A stretch of 64,000 nucleotides of DNA from JACKEQ01 sp041389565 (lineage in GTDB: Bacteria; Myxococcota_A; UBA796; GCA-2862545), in contig JAWKRP010000007.1 of the NCBI GenBank assembly GCA_041389565.1, positions 253,252 through 317,251 of the forward strand. The letters run 5' to 3'. A program made the translations under genes and the position numbers. Shown in pieces: positions 44,152 to 51,648 of this stretch. Within the stretch, counting starts at the first letter, position 1; each line of letters begins with the position of its first letter. The notes under the pieces are model-generated. The model ran no database searches, was not told the DNA's origin, and was given only the letters and a program-made list of their open reading frames with translations.

Positions 44152-44544
44152 TCAGCGGACCGGCGGACCGGCCCACTCGACGACCAGGTGTGGCGTACGC
44201 TTCCGCTGGACCGCGTTCGCGACCTCCGACCGGAGCCAGGGCGTCGCGGTGCGCAGTGCACTCACGAACGCCCTGACGTCCACGCCGTCGAGGGTCTGGA
44301 CGCGGACGCGGAGGCGGCTCGCATCCGGCGCCGGCTCGACCGAGTCCACCCAACAGGCGTTGAGCAGAGGGTCGGAGCTGGCGCCGAGCGCGAGGCCCAC
44401 GACGCGCGAGACCGCCCCGCAGAGCTGGCGGACCTTGCGGTCCCCCGAGTCCTTGCGGTGGCGCTCGCGACGACGCGGTTCCCCGTCGTCGTGCCCGGGC
44501 TCGGCGCACAAAGCGCGGAGCCGGGCGAGCAGCTTGTCATCCAT
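44152..44544 (-). CDS. rbfA: RbfA-like ribosome-binding factor
   Basis: 130 residues. The C-terminal 90 match the RbfA KH-type domain: KVRQLCGAVSRVVGLALG, then SSDPLLNACWVDSVEPAPDASRLRVRV and the ending QRKRTPHLVVEW, which corresponds to the LR-x-TPEL-x-F end of RbfA. RbfA binds the 30S subunit near the 5' end of 16S rRNA during maturation and cold adaptation. The first 35 residues are charged and not typical. The gene is not next to infB or truB as usual, so it may be a paralog. I would call it a probable RbfA homolog. Confidence 0.6.
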   Translation of the reverse strand: MDDKLLARLRALCAEPGHDDGEPRRRERHRKDSGDRKVRQLCGAVSRVVGLALGASSDPLLNACWVDSVEPAPDASRLRVRVQTLDGVDVRAFVSALRTATPWLRSEVANAVQRKRTPHLVVEWAGPPVR

Positions 44545-44781
44545 GGAGGAATCCCGATGACCGGCAGCTCCCGGCGAGCGGGCTCGCCGAGGTGTCCCCG
44601 GTCAGGATCGGAGTCAGGTGGAACGAACGGACCGCTACGACCCCGCAGCTCGGGGCGCGCTCCGTTCACGACATCTCACGCGGTTTGCACACGATGGGTC
44701 ATGGGTTCCTCCTGCGCACTCGATGGACCCCGGACGCGCGGCCCGGTTCCAGGAACATCGTAGCGTGCTCGCGCGCGGTTG
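44545..44781. other. Intergenic stretch
   Basis: 237 bp between two minus-strand genes. No repeat or gene recognised; probably contains the promoter of the RbfA-like gene. Confidence 0.3.
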
Positions 44782-46377
44782 TCAGCGCGCTGCCGGCCCG
44801 AGGCCGCGACGCTCCAGCAGGGCGGGCCCGAACAGCCACCACGCCACGTGATCCGTGACCCGGGTGAACCGCGTCCAGAAGCCGATCACGAGCACCCCGG
44901 CGCGAGCCAGCGACGACGCCACGAACGTCGCTACGACCCCGCTCATCACGAACAGCCGGTACATCCCCCACAGCCCGAAGGCGTTCAGCTCGGGGAACTT
45001 GCGATGGAGCCGCCACAGACGGGCGAACGCGGGGTACAGCCCGCGCAGGTCGTACCCGAGCGCGTGCGCCAGCGAGTACGTCTCCAGGCTCATGAACGGG
45101 ACCGCCACCATGCCCCGGTAGATGTTCGGGTTCAGCAGCAGGCGCAGGCCCCGGAGCCCTCCGTGGTCGCGTGCGGCCTGCCGGCTCACGAGCCAGTTGA
45201 GCGCCAGGTGCGCGCCCTCGTCGCCGTCGATGCGGTGGACCAGGGCGTCGAACGCCGGGCTCGACAGCGCGGGGTGCTCCTTCAGGAACGGGATGGTGCC
45301 CGCATCCAGGAAGGTCTCGAACACCGGCGTCGACACCGCCACCAGCACGGCGTCCGCGCGGTCGTCGGGGTCGAGCGTGTCGAACTGGTCGAGCACGAGC
45401 GCGGTTCCGAGGCCCGGTGGCTCGATGGGATGACCGTGCAGGGCCAGCACGCGCCGCAGGCCGTCGGCGTGCCGGCGCTCCTCGTCCGCGAACAGCGAGT
45501 ACAGCTCGCGAAGCGAGGCATCCGGCGTGGACCGCGCGAGCAGCTGGAAGTTCAGCCCGGCGATCTCCTCGACGTAGACGGTCTGGTTGAGCAGTCGCGC
45601 CATCTCGCGGGGCAGCGCGGGGAGCGGGCCGGACGGCCACGGCACGTCGTCGAGCGACCACTGGTGCGCGCGCACCTTCGCGAGCAGGCCCTCCAGCACG
45701 TCGCGATCCCGCGGTCGGTCGAGCACGAGCCCGGCCGTGCGCACCTTCGGCGCGATCTGGCTGCGAACCGCCCACCACGACAGCACGCCCGCCACGAACC
45801 CGCCCGGGATGTCGACCAGGTAGTGCTGCTTCGTCGTCAGCGTGCAGACGCTCACCGCGGCCGCCCAGATCAGCGGGATCGGCTTGAACCACCGGTGCTT
45901 CGTCCAGTCGATCCAGCACAGCGCCAGGGCCCAGGCGAGCGCCACGTGCTGCGACGGGAAGCAGTTCGCCGGCGTGTCGGTCGACCGCAGGCTGCGGAAC
46001 TCCTGCAGCGTCGCGGAATCGCCCGCCGGGAGCGGCCACAGCTCGCGCGGGTACGTCGTGGGGAACGCGAAGAAGAACAGCCAGCACAGCAGCGCCGACA
46101 TGAGCAGCGAGAAGTACAGCCGGCGCGCGGCCATCCGGTCGGGCACCGACAGCCAGGCCAGCAGGCACACGAAGGTTCCCGAGCCGTACACCCAGATCGT
46201 CCACGGCACGAGGGGGACGGCCTGGTCGAGGGCCGTGAGCGGGAGCAGCTGGGGAGCCGCGAACGGCTCGAGCTTCGCCAGGCCGTAGCCCGACAGGATG
46301 GTGAGCCCGCTCACGCCCCACATCACGATGCGCTTGAGGTGGTCGAACAGGCTGCGATCGCCGAATGCGCCCCTCAT
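44782..46377 (-). CDS. Fusion of a PAP2 membrane phosphatase and a ferritin-like diiron domain
   Basis: 531 residues. The N-terminal 210 residues contain five helices and PAP2 motifs: NCFPSQHVA (138-146, PSxH) and KQHYLVDIPGG (183-193, with catalytic His and Asp), as in inositolphosphotransferase- or DGPP-type phosphatases. The C-terminal domain (about 250-400) has diiron-like ligands: E270/E271, DEERRH (E299/E300/H303), E354, and E387 with H390. Its last 100 residues are partly hydrophobic. The phosphatase could act on a polyprenyl diphosphate, and the diiron domain could oxidise the released lipid. The ATG overlaps the stop of the prenyl synthase (ATGA at 46374-46377), strongly linking the two. 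Confidence 0.75.
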   Translation of the reverse strand: MRGAFGDRSLFDHLKRIVMWGVSGLTILSGYGLAKLEPFAAPQLLPLTALDQAVPLVPWTIWVYGSGTFVCLLAWLSVPDRMAARRLYFSLLMSALLCWLFFFAFPTTYPRELWPLPAGDSATLQEFRSLRSTDTPANCFPSQHVALAWALALCWIDWTKHRWFKPIPLIWAAAVSVCTLTTKQHYLVDIPGGFVAGVLSWWAVRSQIAPKVRTAGLVLDRPRDRDVLEGLLAKVRAHQWSLDDVPWPSGPLPALPREMARLLNQTVYVEEIAGLNFQLLARSTPDASLRELYSLFADEERRHADGLRRVLALHGHPIEPPGLGTALVLDQFDTLDPDDRADAVLVAVSTPVFETFLDAGTIPFLKEHPALSSPAFDALVHRIDGDEGAHLALNWLVSRQAARDHGGLRGLRLLLNPNIYRGMVAVPFMSLETYSLAHALGYDLRGLYPAFARLWRLHRKFPELNAFGLWGMYRLFVMSGVVATFVASSLARAGVLVIGFWTRFTRVTDHVAWWLFGPALLERRGLGPAAR

Positions 46378-48065
46378 GCGCGCCGCTCGACGACCTGGTG
46401 CGCGAGCGCTTCGAGCTGCGCACGGGCCACGCTGGACGGGAGCCCGGAGAGGTGGGCCAGCGCATCGTCGCGGTGGACGCGCGCTTCCGACAGTGCCGCT
46501 GCGGCAGCCCCGCTCCCGACGACCTGATCGCGGACCCAGGTCCAGTCGGCGCCCCGCCCGAGGTCGGCATCCAGACGAGCGCGCTCGTCGGCGGACGCCG
46601 CGGCGCGCAGGATGAGCCAGGGCAGCGTGGCCTTGCCCGCCAGGAGGTCGGTGCCGGGGCGCTTCCCGAGCTCCGCTTCGTCGGCGGTGTAGTCCAGCAC
46701 GTCGTCAGCGATCTGGAAGGCCAGACCGATGGAGTGCCCGTACCGGCGCAGCGCGCCCACGCGCGCCTCCGGAGCGCTCGCACACCGCGCCCCGACCTCC
46801 GCGGCGCACGCGAACAACGAGCCCGTCTTCGTCGCGATGATCCGGTGGTAGTCGGTGCGGTCGAGCGCCGCGCGGCCCGTCTCGGCGAGCTCGCTCCCCT
46901 GCCCGTCGGCGAGCTTCTCGGCAGCCGCGCGCACCACGTTCGTGATCGCGGGATCGAGGCCCCGGCACGCCACCAGGATGCGGTCGAGCAGCCACACGAA
47001 CACCGCGACGGCGTACGGGCGGTCGGTCGCGCAGTGCAGCGTGGGCGCGCCCCGACGGACGGGGGCATCGTCGAGCATGTCGTCGAGCACGAGCGAGGCC
47101 GTGTGCAGCCACTCCACCACCGCGCTGGCCCGGAGCGCCACCGTGGCATCGCCCCCGCACGCCTCGCAGGCCGCGAGCACCAGGCGCGGCCGCACGCGCT
47201 TCCCGCCCTGCACGCGCAGGTACCGCGCGCTCGCCACGAAGCCGGGCGGCCCTCCCGCGACGACGGCCTCCATCGCCGCTTCGACCGGCCCCTCCGCGAC
47301 CCCGGCCATCGGCTGCGGTACCCGGTGGGGACGCCACGCGGTGAACACCCGCGGCGAGCCCGACAGACCGGCCTCTCCCGCGATGCAGTCCAGCACCTGC
47401 TCCACCAGCGCGCTCGCGGGGAGGCGTGCGGCCACGCTCCGGGCGCCGAGCTGCGGGTCGGTGCGCGGGTGCTCGAGCCCGAGGGCCAGCCACGACCCGT
47501 GCCACGCGGCGGGGTCGACATCGCCGTGCGCCTCCTCCCAGGCGAGACCCATCCACGTCGCCAGCTCGTCGAGGTCCTCGACCACATCGGGGTCGACGCC
47601 CCCACACAACCCCCCGAGCAGGACCGCCGCCCGGGCCGACAGCACGGCCTCGGGGATCGGGTGCTCCCCGAGCCCCCCGCGGCGCAGGCGGTCGGACACC
47701 CGCTCGAGCCAGTCGGCGCGGTCGCGCACCAGGCGCTGCGCGGTCGTCCGCAGGCGCTCGTCCGCCAGCAGGCGTGCGATCGCGACCAGATCGCCCGAGA
47801 GGTCGGTGAACACGAACGCATTCGCGCCCTCGAGCACGACGGCCGCGAGCGCGATGGCCTTCCGGTCGACCGAGGTTCCGTAGGTGTACGCCACCCCGTA
47901 CGCGAGCGCGCCGAGCCACCCGGCCCGCGGCCCCTCGTGCCGAGCGGGGCTCACGGCCGCTGCACGCTCGATCGCCCGCGCGACCGCCCGGGCTCGCGGG
48001 CGCACCAGCGGCTGGGCCCACCGGTCGGCGGTGGGTGCACGGGATCGGGCGGGAACCGGCTGCAT
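46374..48065 (-). CDS. Polyprenyl diphosphate synthase with an extra degenerate synthase-like N-terminus
   Basis: 563 residues from ATG 48065; GTG 48089 is an alternative. The C-terminal half is a complete trans-prenyltransferase: GGKRVRPRL, first Asp-rich motif DDMLDD (328-333), KTGSLF (413-418) and second Asp-rich motif DDVLD (454-458). It condenses isopentenyl diphosphate with an allylic primer; product length is unknown. The first 260 residues resemble the same fold without the motifs: TDLSGD (87-92) lies where the first Asp-rich motif should be, and AHGDVD (179-184) after MGLAWE matches the second. This suggests an internal duplication with an inactive regulatory half, as in heteromeric prenyl synthases but fused. 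Total length is nearly twice the usual. Confidence 0.82.
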   Translation of the reverse strand: MQPVPARSRAPTADRWAQPLVRPRARAVARAIERAAAVSPARHEGPRAGWLGALAYGVAYTYGTSVDRKAIALAAVVLEGANAFVFTDLSGDLVAIARLLADERLRTTAQRLVRDRADWLERVSDRLRRGGLGEHPIPEAVLSARAAVLLGGLCGGVDPDVVEDLDELATWMGLAWEEAHGDVDPAAWHGSWLALGLEHPRTDPQLGARSVAARLPASALVEQVLDCIAGEAGLSGSPRVFTAWRPHRVPQPMAGVAEGPVEAAMEAVVAGGPPGFVASARYLRVQGGKRVRPRLVLAACEACGGDATVALRASAVVEWLHTASLVLDDMLDDAPVRRGAPTLHCATDRPYAVAVFVWLLDRILVACRGLDPAITNVVRAAAEKLADGQGSELAETGRAALDRTDYHRIIATKTGSLFACAAEVGARCASAPEARVGALRRYGHSIGLAFQIADDVLDYTADEAELGKRPGTDLLAGKATLPWLILRAAASADERARLDADLGRGADWTWVRDQVVGSGAAAAALSEARVHRDDALAHLSGLPSSVARAQLEALAHQVVERRA

Positions 48066-48224
48066 CCGCCCGACTAGCCCGCGCCGCACGCCGGATCCAG
48101 CGGAGGCACGTGCAGAACCGAGGGGCTCGCCAAAACTTTTCGCACAGTCCTGGATCGACTTCTGATACGCTACTTCATGTCAGGCATTGACATGCCAAGT
48201 CCGCTTACCGAGGAGACCGCAACC

Positions 48225-48443
48225 ATGAGCCGTTCAGAGCCGCAGATCACCGAGATCGCAAGCTACCTGGCCGCCACGCTCCCCACCGAGGGTGCGCACC
48301 AGGAGGAGTCCGTGCAGGCATGGCGTTCGACGCTGCGCTACGCACGAAAGGCCGGCGCCATCGAGCCCATCACCCAGATGCTGCGCTCGGAGGCCGGGGA
48401 GAACCCCACTCTCGCGAGGTACTGCGACGAGCTCAACGGGTAG
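48225..48443 (+). CDS. Small acidic protein
   Basis: 72 residues from ATG 48225, with GAGGAG upstream; an upstream ATG at 48177 is in frame but has no SD. The helical middle (ESVQAWRSTLRYARKAG) is followed by ITQMLRSEAGENPTLARYC. No family recognised. A TGATAC-type sequence near 48161 is a weak -10 candidate. Confidence 0.45.
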   Translation: MSRSEPQITEIASYLAATLPTEGAHQEESVQAWRSTLRYARKAGAIEPITQMLRSEAGENPTLARYCDELNG

Positions 48444-48542
48444 CGGGCCCTCCGCGCGCCGGACCGGAGCCACCTCGTTAGAGGCCCCGCTCCAGAGCGG
48501 ACCGTTCCAGCACGGGCCCGCTCGCACCCTCGAGGGAGTCCG

Positions 48543-49871
48543 ATGCGCAGGAACCTGGGATTCGCACTCGTCGCGCTCGCCGCGCTGAGCTTCGCGGGGG
48601 TCACGTGGTTCGCCTGGAAGGGCGCCATGGGCCTCGTGGGGCTCGTCCTCGTGCTGGTGAGCTTCGGCGCGTACATCGGGTCGGGGTTCTGCCTCGACCG
48701 CGACACCCGGAAGCCCCTCGACAACCTCGCGAAAGTCGTCTTCACCCTCGTCGGGATCCTGGCGCTCCTGCGTCACCCCATCGAGGCCGAGGGCACCGCC
48801 CTCCCCCTGTACGAGGCCCTGTGGATCTACGTACAGGAGGTCGACCCGAAGACCTTCGTGATGTGGGGCCTCGCGGCCATGCTCATCAAGTTCGTGGGCG
48901 TGATCAGCTCCGCGTTCGCGTGGCACATCCTGCTGCGCGGTCAGGGCGTGGTGTACCCGTTCTGGTCGAAGATCATGACCGCCTTCCTCATCGGGCGGTT
49001 CATCGGCACGTTCCTGCCATCCACCATCGGGCTCGACGGCTACACGCTGTACGAGGCCGGCAAGTACAGCAACCAGTGGGCCCGCGTCGTCACCGCGAAG
49101 GCCCTCGAGAAGTTCATCGGCGTCACGGGCCTGTTCCTGGGCATGGTGATCACCCTGCCGTTCGGGTACCAGGTGCTCGTCGACGTGATGACGACCGCCG
49201 GCTCGCCCGAGGCCGCACCCGCGATGGCCGGCGCCATCCTGGTGGTGGCGGGCAGCATCAGCTCGGCCGTGGTGGTCGGGCTCGTCCGGCCCATCGTGCT
49301 GGTGAAGGTGATGGAGCTCGTGGAGCGGGTCGCTGGCGCGATCCCGATGGGCGACCGCATCGGCGGGCGTGTCGTGAACCTGCTGAAGGGCTTCACGGGC
49401 GCCGTGGGCGCGTACCACGGAAAGGTGGGCATCCTGCTGCTCGCGCTGTTCGCGAAGTTCGTCACGCACTTCACCACGGCCGTCGTGTACTTCTTCACCG
49501 CGCTCGCGATCGGCGTGGTGGGCGCGAAGTTCTGGCCCATCGTGTTCGGGTCGACCATCCAGATCCTCGCAACGCTGCTGTCCCCGACCATCGCGGGGGA
49601 AGGCGCGCGGGAGGCGTTCCAGGCGCTGCTCCTGTCCAAGCAGCTCAACGGAGTCGCGCCCGCCGTGCTCTCCGGCGCGCTCGGCTTCATCGCGGCCGAA
49701 GCGGCGACCCTGTGGGGCGGCATCTTCCTGTGGACGCGCACCCCGGAGTGGCGCCCGGCGTTCACGCTCGTCGACGGCAAGCAGGTCGACTACGCGTGGA
49801 TCTCCGAAGACGACGCCGGCTTCGACGCCGAGAAGCTCGCGGAGCTCCGGGCGCGCCACCAGGAGGGGTGA
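48543..49871 (+). CDS. LPG-synthase-TM/UPF0104-family membrane protein
   Basis: 442 residues with about eight or nine helices. The hallmark region FLIGRFIGTFLPSTIGLDGYTLYEAGKYS and the adjacent RVVTAKALEKFIGVTGLF match the family that includes the flippase domain of lysylphosphatidylglycerol synthase and related proteins. Members move lipids or act on lipid-linked substrates in the inner membrane. There is no soluble synthetase domain. TTAGAGGCC at 48479 lies 60 bases upstream and may be part of the promoter. Confidence 0.8.
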   Translation: MRRNLGFALVALAALSFAGVTWFAWKGAMGLVGLVLVLVSFGAYIGSGFCLDRDTRKPLDNLAKVVFTLVGILALLRHPIEAEGTALPLYEALWIYVQEVDPKTFVMWGLAAMLIKFVGVISSAFAWHILLRGQGVVYPFWSKIMTAFLIGRFIGTFLPSTIGLDGYTLYEAGKYSNQWARVVTAKALEKFIGVTGLFLGMVITLPFGYQVLVDVMTTAGSPEAAPAMAGAILVVAGSISSAVVVGLVRPIVLVKVMELVERVAGAIPMGDRIGGRVVNLLKGFTGAVGAYHGKVGILLLALFAKFVTHFTTAVVYFFTALAIGVVGAKFWPIVFGSTIQILATLLSPTIAGEGAREAFQALLLSKQLNGVAPAVLSGALGFIAAEAATLWGGIFLWTRTPEWRPAFTLVDGKQVDYAWISEDDAGFDAEKLAELRARHQEG

Positions 49872-49872
49872 G

Positions 49873-50421
49873 TCACCGCATCAGCACGCCGATCTCGGCG
49901 ACCGTGTACCGAGGCGTGATGTGCTGCGGACAGTTGAGGTCCCACGCCTGGATGTGCACCACGACCGTGCGCTCGGCGCGCACCCCGGCCCGCTCGGCAG
50001 TGCTGCGGAGCACGTCGGGGTCCACGACCCCCTCGCGCACCTCGGCCGTCCCCCAGATCTTCAGACGGCGCCGCTGCACGAAGTCCACGAGGATCAGCAT
50101 CACCCGCGGATTCTCGGACAGGTTGCCCATCGAGATGTACTGGCGGTTCCCGGAGTAGTCCGCGAACGCCAGCGTGCGCGCGTCGCGCACCACCACGAAC
50201 CCCGGGGGCCCGCCGCGGTGCTGGACGTACGGCTGCCCGTCCGCCGACGCCGTCGCGAGGAAGAACGTGTCGCGCGCCGCGACGTAGTCCTGGAGCTCGA
50301 CCGGCAGCGCGTCGCCCCAGTCCCGGCTCGACAGGCGCTTCTCGTACGCCTCGCGCGAGCCCAGCGCGCTCTGCATCCGCTTCACGGCGGCGGAGAACGC
50401 GAGGTCCGAGCGCCGGGTCAC
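49873..50421 (-). CDS. Pyridoxamine-5'-phosphate-oxidase-like flavin protein
   Basis: 182 residues with the FMN-binding split-barrel pattern: TFFLATASADGQPYVQHRGG, FVVVRDARTLAFADYSGNRQ, NLSENPRVMLILVDF. This is the PNPOx-like family found in many uncharacterised flavin-dependent reductases. The gene overlaps the upstream VOC gene by four bases, so they form a unit, perhaps for detoxification. The substrate is unknown. Confidence 0.88.
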   Translation of the reverse strand: MTRRSDLAFSAAVKRMQSALGSREAYEKRLSSRDWGDALPVELQDYVAARDTFFLATASADGQPYVQHRGGPPGFVVVRDARTLAFADYSGNRQYISMGNLSENPRVMLILVDFVQRRRLKIWGTAEVREGVVDPDVLRSTAERAGVRAERTVVVHIQAWDLNCPQHITPRYTVAEIGVLMR

Positions 50422-50687
50422 GGCAGCGCGACCAGCTCGAGGCGCACCCCGCTCGGTCCCGCGAACATCATGTGCCGCGCGCCACCCCCTCCCAGCGCCT
50501 CGGGCGCGAACTCCACGCGCACGTCGGCGCGCGCCGCGAGCTTCATGTGCAATGCGTCGAGGGCGTCAGGGTCGACCTCCGGACGCCCGCCCACCCGCTC
50601 GAACCCGAGCGCCTCTTCGAAGAAGGCCGCTGCAGCCTCCACATCCAGCACGTTCAGCCCCACATGGTGCACGCCTCGAGTCGTCAT
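50418..50687 (-). CDS. VOC-family (glyoxalase-like) protein
   Basis: 89 residues from ATG 50687, with AAGGAGG seven bases upstream. VHHVGLNVLDVEAAAAFFEEALGF is the start of a vicinal oxygen chelate module, followed by FAPEALGGGGARHMMFAGPSGVRLELV with the metal-ligand Glu at the end. It is a short single-module protein and may dimerise to form the metal site. It is divergent from a LysR-type gene that could have controlled it. Confidence 0.82.
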   Translation of the reverse strand: MTTRGVHHVGLNVLDVEAAAAFFEEALGFERVGGRPEVDPDALDALHMKLAARADVRVEFAPEALGGGGARHMMFAGPSGVRLELVALP

Positions 50688-50761
50688 GCCGACCTCCTTG
50701 TGCCTCCAGGATTCATCATCCACGTTCCATGGACCAGATGGCCGATTCCAGACATACTCGT

Positions 50762-50772
50762 CACGATTCGTG
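50762..50772. promoter_or_regulatory. Dyad CACGATTCGTG in the VOC/LysR intergenic region
   Basis: An 11-base dyad with 5-bp arms, eleven bases before the LysR-type start and in the region shared with the divergent VOC gene. Possible regulator-binding site; no T-N11-A fit checked beyond this. Confidence 0.3.
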
Positions 50773-50783
50773 GACAGTGACCG

Positions 50784-51648
50784 ATGGACCGACTCACGTG
50801 CATGGAGGCCTTCGTCCGCGTCGCGGAGGCCGGCAGCTTCGCGGAAGCCGCGCGTCGCTGGGGCTGTTCGCGGGCCGTCGTCAGCAAGTACGTGCTCCAG
50901 CTCGAGGCGCACCTCGAGGTGCCCCTGTTCCAGCGCACCACGCGCGCGCTCGCGCTCACCGATGCCGGCCGTACCCACCTCGATCGGTGCCAGCAGATCC
51001 TCGGGCTCGTCGAGGAGGGCGAGTCCGAGCTGCGGTCCGCGCACACCGGCCCTCGCGGCACCCTCCGGATCACCGCGCCTCACGGTGCACCACGAGAGCG
51101 TGGTGGTCGACTTCCTGCGGGCCTGGCCGGGCGTCGAGCTCGACATCGACCTCACCCATCGCATCGTCGATCTGGTCGAGGAGCGCATCGATGTCGCCAT
51201 CCGGCTCACCCGGCCCACCGACTCGTCGCTGATCGCCCGTCGCCTCGCTCCCGCACCCCTCGTGGTGGTCGCCGCGCCCTCCCTCGATCGCTCGCACGTG
51301 CACCACCCGGCCGACCTCGCCGGAGTGCCCGCCATCCTCGACTCCAACTTCCGCTTCCACCCGCGCTGGCCGTTCCGGGTCGACGGCGAGCGCTTCTCCG
51401 TGGAGATGTCCGGGCCCGTGACCGTGAACAGCCCGCTGCTCGTGCGTCAGCTCGTGCGGAGCGGGCTCGGCGTGGGGCTCGTGCCCCACATGATCGTCGC
51501 AGACGACCTGGCGGACGGGTCACTCGTGGAGCTCGTGCCCGGCACGGTCGACGCCGGCTGGTCGGTGTTCGCCGTCACCAGCGCGCGACGCCAGCTCTCG
51601 GCACGCACGCGCGCGTTCCTCACCCACCTCGCCGAGCGGGTGCGCTGA
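50784..51648 (+). pseudogene. LysR-type transcriptional regulator, frameshifted
   Basis: The first 95 residues, from ATG 50784, are a normal LysR wHTH domain (ACMEAFVRVAEAGSFAEAARR-type start, ending GTLRITAP). The frame then shifts by +1 around 51077-51082. The substrate-binding domain continues in another frame from LTVHHESVVVDFLRAWPGVEL to the TGA at 51646-51648. A few residues are missing at the junction relative to typical family members, suggesting a small deletion. Either the gene is broken or the assembly has an error here. It overlaps the end of the convergent regulator gene by 29 bp. Confidence 0.85.

Noticed and set aside
34848..48488. Shared GTTAGAGGCC upstream of the genes at 34862 and 48543
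   Set aside because: Only two occurrences at different distances from the start codons; may be chance or a loose -10 pattern.
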